64,000 nt of DNA from NCBI RefSeq assembly GCF_001519065.1, contig NZ_KQ954254.1, positions 189,420-253,419 of the forward strand, in the 5' to 3' direction. The notes beneath the pieces were generated by a model, which did not search any database, was not told the origin of the DNA, and worked only from the letters and a program-made list of their open reading frames with translations. The position numbers were made by a program, and so were the translations under genes. Source of the DNA: Novosphingobium sp. FSW06-99. GTDB lineage: Bacteria; Pseudomonadota; Alphaproteobacteria; Sphingomonadales; Sphingomonadaceae. Below are positions 1 to 7,439 of the stretch, in pieces (positions within the stretch are counted from its first letter, which is position 1; each line of letters starts with the position of its first letter).

Positions 1-2
1 GC

Positions 3-773
3 GGTGGTCCCTATCCTTATGCCATCACCAACTACGGTCTGGGGCCGGGCCTGTTTGCCAACAGCAACCATCAAAGCAGCTTTTTGCTGATGGCGCTGGC
101 GTTGGGGACAGGGGCGGTCTGTCCTGTGCCTGCCCGGTGGGACCGTCGGGTCATGGCGGCGGTCTGTGGTGGGGTGCTGGTGATTGGCGTGCTGGCCAAC
201 CGGTCGCTCGCCTGCATGGCGCTGCTGCCGGTCGAGGTGATTGCGCTGGTGGCGCTGGCGCGGCCCGATCTGCGGCGCGCGATCGTTGTCGGCCTGCCCC
301 TGCTGGCCCTGGCGGCGATCGGGTTGGCGGTGTTCGGCCCGATTGCCAACGATCTGACCGGGCACGGGGCCGTGCCGGGAATCAGCCGGCACGATTTCCT
401 GGTCAACGGCATACGGATTTTGCGCGATCATGGGGTGCTGGGCACCGGCCTTGGCAGTTTTCCCGATATCTATCGCTGGTATGAAGACCCCGCACTGGCC
501 GGGCCGACATTCGTCAACCACGCCCACGATGATCTGCTGGAGCTGTTGATCGAGACAGGGGTGTTCGGGGTACTGGCGATCATCGCTTTTCTTGGCTGGT
601 TTGCCCCCCGTGCGGTCGGGCTGTGGCGCGCAAGGGCTGGCGACCCGATGGCGCAGGCCGCGACGATCGCGGTTACGGTCGCGCTCGTGCACAGTCTGGC
701 CGACTATCCGTTGCGCACCGCCGCGCTGTCGTGCCTGTTCGCGCTGTGCTGTGCCATGATCGCGCAATCATGA
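3..773 (+). CDS. O-antigen ligase / polymerase-like membrane protein (5' truncated)
   Basis: The reading frame is open from base 3, so the gene begins before the window. The visible C-terminal part of about 256 residues starts with GGPYPYAITNYGLG, followed by FANSNHQSSFLL. Hydrophobic helices follow, with a periplasmic loop containing FVNHAHDDLLELLIETGVFG. The paired NHQ and NHAHxDxLEL motifs are typical of the Wzy/WaaL O-antigen ligase superfamily, which acts at the periplasmic face of the inner membrane on undecaprenyl-linked or lipid A-core sugars. The exact substrate cannot be read. Its stop overlaps the convergent TonB receptor gene by 6 bases. Confidence 0.75.
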   Translation, partial: GGPYPYAITNYGLGPGLFANSNHQSSFLLMALALGTGAVCPVPARWDRRVMAAVCGGVLVIGVLANRSLACMALLPVEVIALVALARPDLRRAIVVGLPLLALAAIGLAVFGPIANDLTGHGAVPGISRHDFLVNGIRILRDHGVLGTGLGSFPDIYRWYEDPALAGPTFVNHAHDDLLELLIETGVFGVLAIIAFLGWFAPRAVGLWRARAGDPMAQAATIAVTVALVHSLADYPLRTAALSCLFALCCAMIAQS

Positions 774-2669
774 GGCTGTGCGCCAGGGCACGCTGAGCGT
801 CAACCGCACGCTGCGCCCCAGGGCGGGGGTGCCCACGGCATCGTGCCAGTGGCCATTGGCCATGTTCAGAACGGCCAGCCCGACATCGAGACGGCGCGTT
901 GCATTCCAGCTCAGTTCGGCATCGCCGGCCAGATGGCCGGGGGTGACGACGGCGCCGGTCGGGATCGCGCTGTCATCGAATGCGCTGTTGCCGCGCACGG
1001 CGATGCGCGCGTGCCAGGCGTGCCGGTCCCACGCCACATGCACGTTGCCGTTCCAGTTCGGGCGCCCGGTCAGCGGCGTGGTGCTGTCGAGCCACATGCG
1101 CGTGACCGCGCCGCCAAGCGACCAGTCATGGTCCAGCGCCACGGTGGCCGCCGCCTCGATCCCCCGTGCCGAGACCGTGTCCCGGTTGACGAGGTGAAAC
1201 ACGGTCGGATCGAAGTCGATCAGGTCGTGAAAGCGGTTGTCGAAGGCGCTGAACGCCAGCCGGTTGCCGTCCCGTTGCCATTCCACCCCGGCCTCGACCG
1301 CGCGGCTGCGTTCGGGTTTCAACGCCGGATCGCCGACCAGCGGGTTGCCCAGCGCATAAAGGCTGGGCAGCATATAGCCGTTGGCAATGTGCGAAAACAG
1401 CGTCGGGCCAACGGGCATCGGTTGCCAGGTCACGCCGCCGCGCCCGGTCCACACGCCTGTACCGCCCGCCAACTGATCATGACGCAAGGCAGCGTTGACC
1501 GCGATCCCGCCAAGCGGGCGCAGGCTCGCCTCGGCAAAGCCGCTGTGGATCACGCGGGTCAGCGCAAAGCGGACCGGCAGCACAACGCCATAATCGATCG
1601 ACCCGGTGCTCGTCCCGTCCTCGCGCAGCACCGCCGCGCCAGCCGACGCGGTGAGCACGCCAAGACGGGCGGCCACGTCGGCAACGATTTCGAGCCGGGT
1701 AAAGCGGTTTGCGGCGATCTCTGCAGGCACGCCCGACAGCACGCCCGGTGCAATCGCAGGGGTGTCGATGTCGGCATCGAGGTGCGACCAGCTTGCACTC
1801 AGCGCCGGTCGGATCGTGGCTTCGGCATTGCCGCGCAACGCCAGCGCGGTCGCTACCAGGGTGGTGCGGCGTTGTTCCAGTGTGCGATCGATCGCCAGAT
1901 CGGGGCCGCCGCTGTCTTCGGGAAAATCCCGCGCAAGGCTATGGGCATAGAGCACGGTTGCACTCAGCCGGTAATCGCCGATGTGCTGGTCGAACCTGGT
2001 CAGCGCCTGATCGCGGCGCAACCCGCCCGCCGGATCGCCGCGCCCGCTGTCGCGATGGCCCAGTCCGACGATCGCGCCGCCACTGCCCCAACCGCCGGTC
2101 GCGCTGGCCGAAGCGGCGCTTCCGGCCAGGGTGTCGACCCAGGCTTGCGCCCCTGTCACCAGCGCCCCGGATGCCGGATCGCGCGGCACGATCTGCACCA
2201 CGCCCGACAGTGCGTCCGACCCGTAAATGGCCGAATCCGCGATGCGTGACACATCGATCCGTTGCACAAGTTGCGGGTCCAGCAGCGTGAAATCGAACGA
2301 TTCCCCCGCGCTGTTGGTCGGATCGTTCAGCCTGATGCCGTCGAGCTGGACCATGGTGAAATTCGGCTGTCCGCCGCGCACCGACAGGAAACTGCCCCCA
2401 CCGGGACCGCCGGTCGAAAACGCCCGAACGCCTGGCACATCGTTGAGCACATCGAGCAGCGAATCGCTTTGCCGGTCGGCAATCCCGGCAATCCCGGCCG
2501 TGCCAAGGCTGGTCAGGCCGACCGTATCACCGGTGCGCGATCCGGTGACCACCAGTTGCGGATCGATGGACTGGGCATGCACCGCGCCCGGCAGGCACAG
2601 CCCTGCCAGCGCCGCAATCCCGACCAGACCGCGCGCGTGGCCCGGTCGGCTGCAAGGAAGGCCTGTCAT
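768..2669 (-). CDS. TonB-dependent outer-membrane receptor
   Basis: This 633-residue protein has an N-terminal signal peptide ending near VHAQS. A plug domain follows with DVLNDVPGVRAF, then SFLSVRGG and MVQLDGIRLNDP, and then a long beta-barrel. BtuB/CirA-like receptors are built this way and import metal chelates or other scarce ligands using TonB energy. Its ATG overlaps the stop of the upstream VioB-N-like gene (TGATG at 2667-2671), so the two are translationally coupled and probably work together. The ligand is unknown. Co-transcription with a ferritin-like protein suggests, as inference only, import of a metal complex or of the product or substrate of the VioB-like pair. Confidence 0.88.
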   Translation of the reverse strand: MTGLPCSRPGHARGLVGIAALAGLCLPGAVHAQSIDPQLVVTGSRTGDTVGLTSLGTAGIAGIADRQSDSLLDVLNDVPGVRAFSTGGPGGGSFLSVRGGQPNFTMVQLDGIRLNDPTNSAGESFDFTLLDPQLVQRIDVSRIADSAIYGSDALSGVVQIVPRDPASGALVTGAQAWVDTLAGSAASASATGGWGSGGAIVGLGHRDSGRGDPAGGLRRDQALTRFDQHIGDYRLSATVLYAHSLARDFPEDSGGPDLAIDRTLEQRRTTLVATALALRGNAEATIRPALSASWSHLDADIDTPAIAPGVLSGVPAEIAANRFTRLEIVADVAARLGVLTASAGAAVLREDGTSTGSIDYGVVLPVRFALTRVIHSGFAEASLRPLGGIAVNAALRHDQLAGGTGVWTGRGGVTWQPMPVGPTLFSHIANGYMLPSLYALGNPLVGDPALKPERSRAVEAGVEWQRDGNRLAFSAFDNRFHDLIDFDPTVFHLVNRDTVSARGIEAAATVALDHDWSLGGAVTRMWLDSTTPLTGRPNWNGNVHVAWDRHAWHARIAVRGNSAFDDSAIPTGAVVTPGHLAGDAELSWNATRRLDVGLAVLNMANGHWHDAVGTPALGRSVRLTLSVPWRTAS

Positions 2670-4534
2670 CAGGTGCTGCGCATGGCCCGGCTGAGCTTGT
2701 GGATGTCCACCCGGTCCGGTTCCGTCGTGCCTGCCTGCACCGCGCCCGCGCCTTGATCAAGAAAGCGATAGAGCAGGCTGCGCTGCCCGACGGTCAGGTC
2801 TCGCGTCGGCGGCATATAGCGGAACGCCTCGAAATTGGCAGGATCGGTCAGCTTGCGGATGATCGGCGCATAGGCGAGCACTTGCGCCTCGTCGCCCAAC
2901 CGCAACCAGTTGTCCATGCACGGAGCCATCGCTTCCCAACTCGACAGGACATAAGTGTGCACATTGTCCCAGGTGGGGGCCAGCGCGGCGATCTTTTCGT
3001 CCTGCGGCAGAACACGCAGATACATGTAGGTCTGGATCAGCGGGTTGAATGCGTTGCCGATTGGCAGCACCGGATCGGGACCGGCCTGGAACACCAGTCC
3101 GTCAACCGTTGGTGTACCGGTCTCCAGCGCAAACTGCACGCGCCCGTCGGCATCGGTGGTGGCCGCCAGATGCGTTGCCTGTGTCGCGGCCATGTCCGAC
3201 ATCACGACCGCAACGCCCGCCGGTGCGACTGCCCCGCGCTGATAGACCTGCACCTCGACATGGGCGCGATCGCCCTGGTTGGCATAGAGGTTGGGCATCG
3301 ACGGCACCGCGCGCAGCGGCGCCTCCTGCAGATAGGTCGTGCCATCGGGGCCTTTGATCGACAGGTCCATCCCGGCCAGTTGCGCGGCCAGCGCGGGCGC
3401 GAGCGGGATATCGACGATCCCCGACGTGGCCTCGTAGGCGGCGCGATCATAGTGCGAGAAGGGGATCGTGGCGACTGTGGTGATGGCAACCGCGGGTGCG
3501 GGATCGGCTGCGACGAGTTCCAGCGTGCCGATATCGATCTTTTCACCCGCGCGGTCGGCGCAGGGGATGGCATTCGACAGGTCGAGCGCGATCCCGGCTG
3601 CGCCGACGCGCGCAAAGGCCGTGCCGACGGCGGGCCCGGCATTGGTCTGCAAGGTTGGCGAATTGAAGCCGGGGATCGTCGCCATGGTCGAGACCAGCGC
3701 CCGCTCGCACGCCTCGGTCGGCACTTCGTCCCGACGCCACAGGCCCAGCGTGCCGACCAGCAGGCTGCGCGCGGGATTGGGCTGAAACCCGCCCGCCCTG
3801 ATCTTGGCCTGCAACGCGGCCCCCGCGGCGGCGGCGGCCGGCGAACGGTTCGCCAGCGTTGGATCGTCGTAATAGATCGTGCGATAAGTCGTAAAACGCA
3901 GCATCAGACCGGCCACGGCCGGATCGTCCATCGCCCTTGCCAGTGCGGCCAGCACGCCCGAATTGTGCGGGTCGATCACCAGGCCGTCGTCTTTGGCAAA
4001 GCAGGTCTGCCACATCACCGAGGCGATCCCGGCAATCATGTTGTTGGCGGGATTGGCGTTGAAATTGATGAAGCGGTCGTTCAGCCGGATCGATCGCCGG
4101 CCCGATACATGGCACCCCCCGGCAATGCCAAAGGCGATGTCGTCGAAAAACAGTTGCGAACTCCACGCCCCATAAGGTTCTGAATCGATCAGCATGCCGG
4201 TGAAATTCACCGGTGCGCTGACGAAGGGATCGTCGGTATCCAGCCCGTTACCCGCATCGACGCCCGAAACAGCGGTGTTGAAAAAGGGCGAGCGATAGCT
4301 GCCGTGGGGGTTCCAGCTACCTGCCGAGACGATCTCGTCGACAGCGGTCTGGCGGAATGCGGCCACTTTTGCCGCGAACGGAGCGTTGTTGAGCAAGGGC
4401 GTACACGCGTCTTCGTCGTAGGCGGCGGCGGCCTGGAATGTGCCCGAATCGGGCGGGCCATAGTTGTTGGTGGTGACCGGGTCCCAGGCGATTTCGCCTT
4501 TGAAATAGACGCGGGGCTTGTCCAGGACGCTCAT
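2669..4534 (-). CDS. VioB/RebD N-terminal-half-like protein
   Basis: The protein has 621 residues. The start is the ATG at 4534, giving MSVLDKPRVYFKGEIAWDP, which closely resembles the recalled N terminus of violacein enzyme VioB (MSILDFPRIHFRGW). The C-terminal part (LRVLPQDEK, later FRYMPPTRDLTVGQRSLLYRF) matches the VioB region just before its ferritin-like half (LRVLPDDW, YYMPSTRELSAPKARLFLKYL). VioB, RebD and StaD dimerise indole-3-pyruvate imine. Here the two VioB halves are separate genes. The start overlaps the stop of the upstream ferritin-like gene (ATGA at 4531-4534). No tryptophan oxidase (VioA/RebO) is nearby, so the substrate is unknown. A longer reading frame upstream of 4534 is a shadow over the neighbour. 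Confidence 0.72.
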   Translation of the reverse strand: MSVLDKPRVYFKGEIAWDPVTTNNYGPPDSGTFQAAAAYDEDACTPLLNNAPFAAKVAAFRQTAVDEIVSAGSWNPHGSYRSPFFNTAVSGVDAGNGLDTDDPFVSAPVNFTGMLIDSEPYGAWSSQLFFDDIAFGIAGGCHVSGRRSIRLNDRFINFNANPANNMIAGIASVMWQTCFAKDDGLVIDPHNSGVLAALARAMDDPAVAGLMLRFTTYRTIYYDDPTLANRSPAAAAAGAALQAKIRAGGFQPNPARSLLVGTLGLWRRDEVPTEACERALVSTMATIPGFNSPTLQTNAGPAVGTAFARVGAAGIALDLSNAIPCADRAGEKIDIGTLELVAADPAPAVAITTVATIPFSHYDRAAYEATSGIVDIPLAPALAAQLAGMDLSIKGPDGTTYLQEAPLRAVPSMPNLYANQGDRAHVEVQVYQRGAVAPAGVAVVMSDMAATQATHLAATTDADGRVQFALETGTPTVDGLVFQAGPDPVLPIGNAFNPLIQTYMYLRVLPQDEKIAALAPTWDNVHTYVLSSWEAMAPCMDNWLRLGDEAQVLAYAPIIRKLTDPANFEAFRYMPPTRDLTVGQRSLLYRFLDQGAGAVQAGTTEPDRVDIHKLSRAMRST

Positions 4535-5577
4535 GCTGCGGCTCCCTCGGTTTGCGTCGTGGTCGCTTGTCCGCCCAGATAGACGAACGCGGGGCCCGAG
4601 ACGTGTGTGCCGTCTGCGAGCGGGGCGTTGAGTGCCGCCATTGCTGCCATGCGCAAGTCGAACATCGCGCGCACAGCAACCCCAAGTTCGCCTGCCGATC
4701 CGGCAAACGCCTTGCCCAGCGCATCGACCATGGCGGTGAAGGCGGCGTTGCATGCCGCCTGCGCGGCTTGTGCAGGGGCCGGGTCGTGGACGAAATCATG
4801 CTCTTGCGGATTGGCAATGGCGGGATAGGCGGCCTGCCAGTCAACCCCGAGCGGCGCCCCCCAGGTGTAGTTCGAACCATCGTCGGCCTGGGTCAGCACC
4901 CGGTTCTGGGCGATTTCCCAGAACCGGTAATAATGGGCCAGATCGTGCTGGAAATCGAGCGGGCTGCCGGGCTGGTCGGGGCGAACCGGGGTGCCTTCGC
5001 CTTCGGACACGATCTGGTTGATGGCGCGGTGGGCATCGGCATAGCCGTTCACATCGAAGATCTGGCCCTGAAAGAACTGCGCATCGCCGATCTGGTTGCG
5101 GCCTACCGTCCAGTCGCTTGCCGGCAGTTTCGACAAGGCGATATCGATGCGGTGGTAGTATTCGCCGATCGACACGTCTTCATCCTGGCCTATGGCCAGC
5201 GCCACGCGGGGCTTGATCGGTTCGTCGGGTGCCTCGATCGCCATGCCCTGCGCAATCGCCGCCGGCGTGAACGGCAACAGGCCGACCGTCAGCCCTTTGG
5301 CAACTCCGCCGGGCAGGGGGCCGGGATAGTGCGGGGGGGTGACCGCAGGCGTGCCGCCGATCGCGTTGAGAATGTTGCAGGCCAGACACATGTGGATCAT
5401 TTCCTGCCTGATGATCGAATCCAGCAGGGCCAGGGCTGCCGCGTTGGTGCCCGGCAGGATCGTGAACTTCGCGTAGAGATAAGGCGGTAGCGTCGCAAAC
5501 TCGAGATCGATCGCGTTCTGCACGAGTCGCTGGATGTCGAAGACCCCCTGAGGCTCCTTCCAGGTCAGCATGACCAT
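4531..5577 (-). CDS. ferritin-like domain protein, VioB C-terminal-half-like
   Basis: The protein has 348 residues. Near the N terminus it carries IDLEFATLPPYLYA (Glu26) and RQEMIHM (Glu59, His62), the carboxylate and ExxH metal-ligand pattern of the ferritin-like domain found in VioB and RebD and in standalone proteins of unknown role. The recalled VioB C-terminal half has the matching VDLELSVMLQYLYA and AHEEMIHYLVVNNLL. This is the first gene of a three-gene leftward operon. A good ribosome site (GGAGAG) lies 6 bases before the ATG at 5577. Its stop overlaps the next start by ATGA. Function is likely a metal-dependent oxidative step shared with the next gene product; the substrate is unknown. 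Confidence 0.75.
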   Translation of the reverse strand: MVMLTWKEPQGVFDIQRLVQNAIDLEFATLPPYLYAKFTILPGTNAAALALLDSIIRQEMIHMCLACNILNAIGGTPAVTPPHYPGPLPGGVAKGLTVGLLPFTPAAIAQGMAIEAPDEPIKPRVALAIGQDEDVSIGEYYHRIDIALSKLPASDWTVGRNQIGDAQFFQGQIFDVNGYADAHRAINQIVSEGEGTPVRPDQPGSPLDFQHDLAHYYRFWEIAQNRVLTQADDGSNYTWGAPLGVDWQAAYPAIANPQEHDFVHDPAPAQAAQAACNAAFTAMVDALGKAFAGSAGELGVAVRAMFDLRMAAMAALNAPLADGTHVSGPAFVYLGGQATTTQTEGAAA

Positions 5578-5756
5578 AACTTGCTCTCCGTCAATAACGC
5601 CGGTTCAAAAAATTGCTTCCAGAATGAAGTTATTCGATTCAGAGCAATCCTATGCCTGTTGTCGACAATCGTCGTCGCGAATCGGTTTGTTTGCAAGTCA
5701 AAAAAATCATGTTATCTTTTGCTTCGATAAGTCACAACTGCGTGGTGGAGGGTGTT
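5578..5756. promoter_or_regulatory. AT-rich divergent control region
   Basis: This spacer separates the leftward ferritin-like/VioB-like operon from the rightward secreted-protein gene and is much richer in A and T than its surroundings. A plausible sigma-70 promoter for the rightward gene is TTGCAA (5691-5696), a 16-base spacer and TATCTT (5713-5718). A perfect 10-bp palindrome TTGTCGACAA lies at 5659-5668 and could be an operator acting on either side. Promoter and operator are inferred from sequence only. Confidence 0.4.
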
Positions 5757-6728
5757 ATGCGTCACATATTTACCATATTTGCAGTTGTTTTGTCGGCACT
5801 CATGTGTTCGCCTGCTTCGATCGGGCAAGTCTACCAGACCTACGGGACGCACAACCCGGCTGATGCAAGTCCCTGTCAGGAGCCGAGCTGCATCTATCCG
5901 CGCGCCAAGGGCGACCCGGCTGATCCGGTCTGGCCGGTGTTTTGGCAGGCGGATTGGACGATGTACCGGGTGTTTTCCGGATATCGGCAAGTGCCGCCGC
6001 CCTATCCCGGCAGGCCGCCCGCGCCCTTGCGCGATGGCGCCGATTATCAGACCTCGTCGGGTGCGACATTCTATGATTCGACCTGGCGCGGCGCCGCGGG
6101 CGAAGGCGCGATGATGGAGCGCTATGACGGGTTTTGCCTGCCGATTTTTCCGATCGACAACCATTTTTCGTGCAAGTTCATCTCCTTGGGCAATGTCGCC
6201 TATTTCGTGGCCGGTGACACCAGGCCCAAATGGATGCCCAGAATCTGCCTGTTCTCGCCGCTCAATCACCCGCCCCGCCCGGATTTCATAACCCATCTGC
6301 CCTACAGCGCGGCAGACAGCGCACGGATCGGCAAAGGGGGGCAGGGCTATTCGTTCTGGATCAGCGCGGCAGACGGTCATGTGATGCAGGCGGGCGCCAG
6401 TCCCGACCGGACCGCCGATGGCGGCATCCTGTTCGGATACGGCTTTCAGGCCGATGCCGCAGGCGCGGTCCTGCCGCAAAGTTTCTATTTTTCAGGCTAT
6501 CCGCTCGCCCCGGCCAATGCCCCGATCGTCAGCCAGAATTACACGCATTTCGCCCCGACCCAGCCCGGTTCCGATCTGTGGAGCGAAGTCGCCGGGCTCG
6601 ATCCGGCAACATTGCCGGCGTGCCAGTTGTTCAACCCGCCCAAGCCTCCGCAGGCCGCCGCCCTGTCAGTATCGCCGCCCACCGCGCGTGCGCCGACATG
6701 GTCCGACATCGGGCATTGGAAACCCTGA
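5757..6728 (+). CDS. secreted protein of unknown function
   Basis: The protein has 323 residues. The start chosen is the ATG at 5757, because GGAGGG lies 4 bases upstream and it begins a signal peptide (MRHIFTIFAVVLSALMCSPAS). An in-frame start at 5652 would bury this signal. The mature part has two early Cys (CQEPSCIYP), two pairs of central Cys, many Tyr, Pro and Trp residues, and a proline-rich tail. I recognise no family. It is probably periplasmic or extracellular with disulphides. It is transcribed away from the VioB-like operon across a shared AT-rich region, so joint regulation is possible. Confidence 0.7.
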   Translation: MRHIFTIFAVVLSALMCSPASIGQVYQTYGTHNPADASPCQEPSCIYPRAKGDPADPVWPVFWQADWTMYRVFSGYRQVPPPYPGRPPAPLRDGADYQTSSGATFYDSTWRGAAGEGAMMERYDGFCLPIFPIDNHFSCKFISLGNVAYFVAGDTRPKWMPRICLFSPLNHPPRPDFITHLPYSAADSARIGKGGQGYSFWISAADGHVMQAGASPDRTADGGILFGYGFQADAAGAVLPQSFYFSGYPLAPANAPIVSQNYTHFAPTQPGSDLWSEVAGLDPATLPACQLFNPPKPPQAAALSVSPPTARAPTWSDIGHWKP

Positions 6729-6805
6729 CAATGGCGTTTGCGCTGGCGGGCCCGGGCGCGCGGGGTTTGTCCGCGATCTGCAGCCCGCCCGCGGGCTGCG
6801 CCGGG

Positions 6806-6832
6806 TTAACCATTTAACGCCTTGCTAACCAT
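6806..6832 (+). promoter_or_regulatory. CtrA-like half-site cluster
   Basis: TTAACCAT (6806-6813) is followed by TTAAC (6814-6818) and TAACCAT (6826-6832), about 80 bases before the next start. TTAACCAT is the known half-site of the alphaproteobacterial cell-cycle regulator CtrA. The spacing does not match the full TTAA-N7-TTAA site, so this is only a candidate. Confidence 0.3.
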
Positions 6833-6911
6833 CGCGGCGTAGACTGCGATTCGGGCGGACGCATGGTGCAAGACAGGCCAGGCAGACAGCGGCGCCCGGG
6901 AGTTACGGGCC

Positions 6912-7439
6912 ATGTCCTATACGCCGAACGCACAGTTGATCGTCGCCGAAATGCGCGAATTTGCGGCCTTTTCCGCTTGTGAGCAGCGCTATATCCGCCG
7001 CAGTCTCGATGTCGGCCTGGGCCGCAGCGATGCGTTCCGGCGCTGGGCGCGCAATGGCGAAGAGACTGCCTCGATCCGCGCGCAATATGTCGTCTATCAG
7101 GATCTGAAGCTGCTGCGTCGCGCGCTGGGCACCGAAGAAGGTCTCGATGCGATCGAAACCGTGATGGGGCCGCTGCTGCGCGTAACCACGTTCGATCTTG
7201 CGCAGGAACGGCTGGCCGGTTTCTGCGCCTATCGCTTTTTGTACGAACGCCTGCTTGGGGCCGATGTGCGGCCATGGCTGCCGGCCGCGTTCTGCGGCGC
7301 CGCCGCGCTGCCGCGCATCCGCCCCGACCGCCGCAAGGGCCTGCTCCAGTCGATCAGCGAGGCCGCCGCTACCGCGCCGGGCTGGTCGCGCCGCGAACCG
7401 ATGTTCGTCCCCGATTTCGTCGAGCTGGAAGCCGCTTAA
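6912..7439 (+). CDS. conserved cytosolic protein of unknown function
   Basis: The 175-residue protein has no signal peptide or membrane segment. It is Arg-rich and mostly helical in appearance (FAAFSACEQRYIRRSLDVGLGRSDAFRRWARNGEE), with the tail REPMFVPDFVELEAA. I do not recognise a family. It stands alone between a secreted-protein gene and a convergent acyl-CoA synthetase gene, whose stop codon it overlaps by 4 bases. CtrA-like half-sites lie upstream. The clean frame and composition support a real gene. Confidence 0.7.
   Translation: MSYTPNAQLIVAEMREFAAFSACEQRYIRRSLDVGLGRSDAFRRWARNGEETASIRAQYVVYQDLKLLRRALGTEEGLDAIETVMGPLLRVTTFDLAQERLAGFCAYRFLYERLLGADVRPWLPAAFCGAAALPRIRPDRRKGLLQSISEAAATAPGWSRREPMFVPDFVELEAA

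Noticed and set aside
2669..4753. A 73-residue N-terminal extension of the VioB-N-like protein
   Set aside because: The extension is antisense-free shadow over the ferritin-like gene; the ATG at 4534 gives the conserved MSVLDKPRVYFKG start and an ATGA overlap.
768..5577. A violacein or indolocarbazole gene cluster
   Set aside because: Only VioB-like sequence is present; no tryptophan oxidase, monooxygenase or VioE gene is visible and the neighbours are a TonB receptor and a secreted protein.
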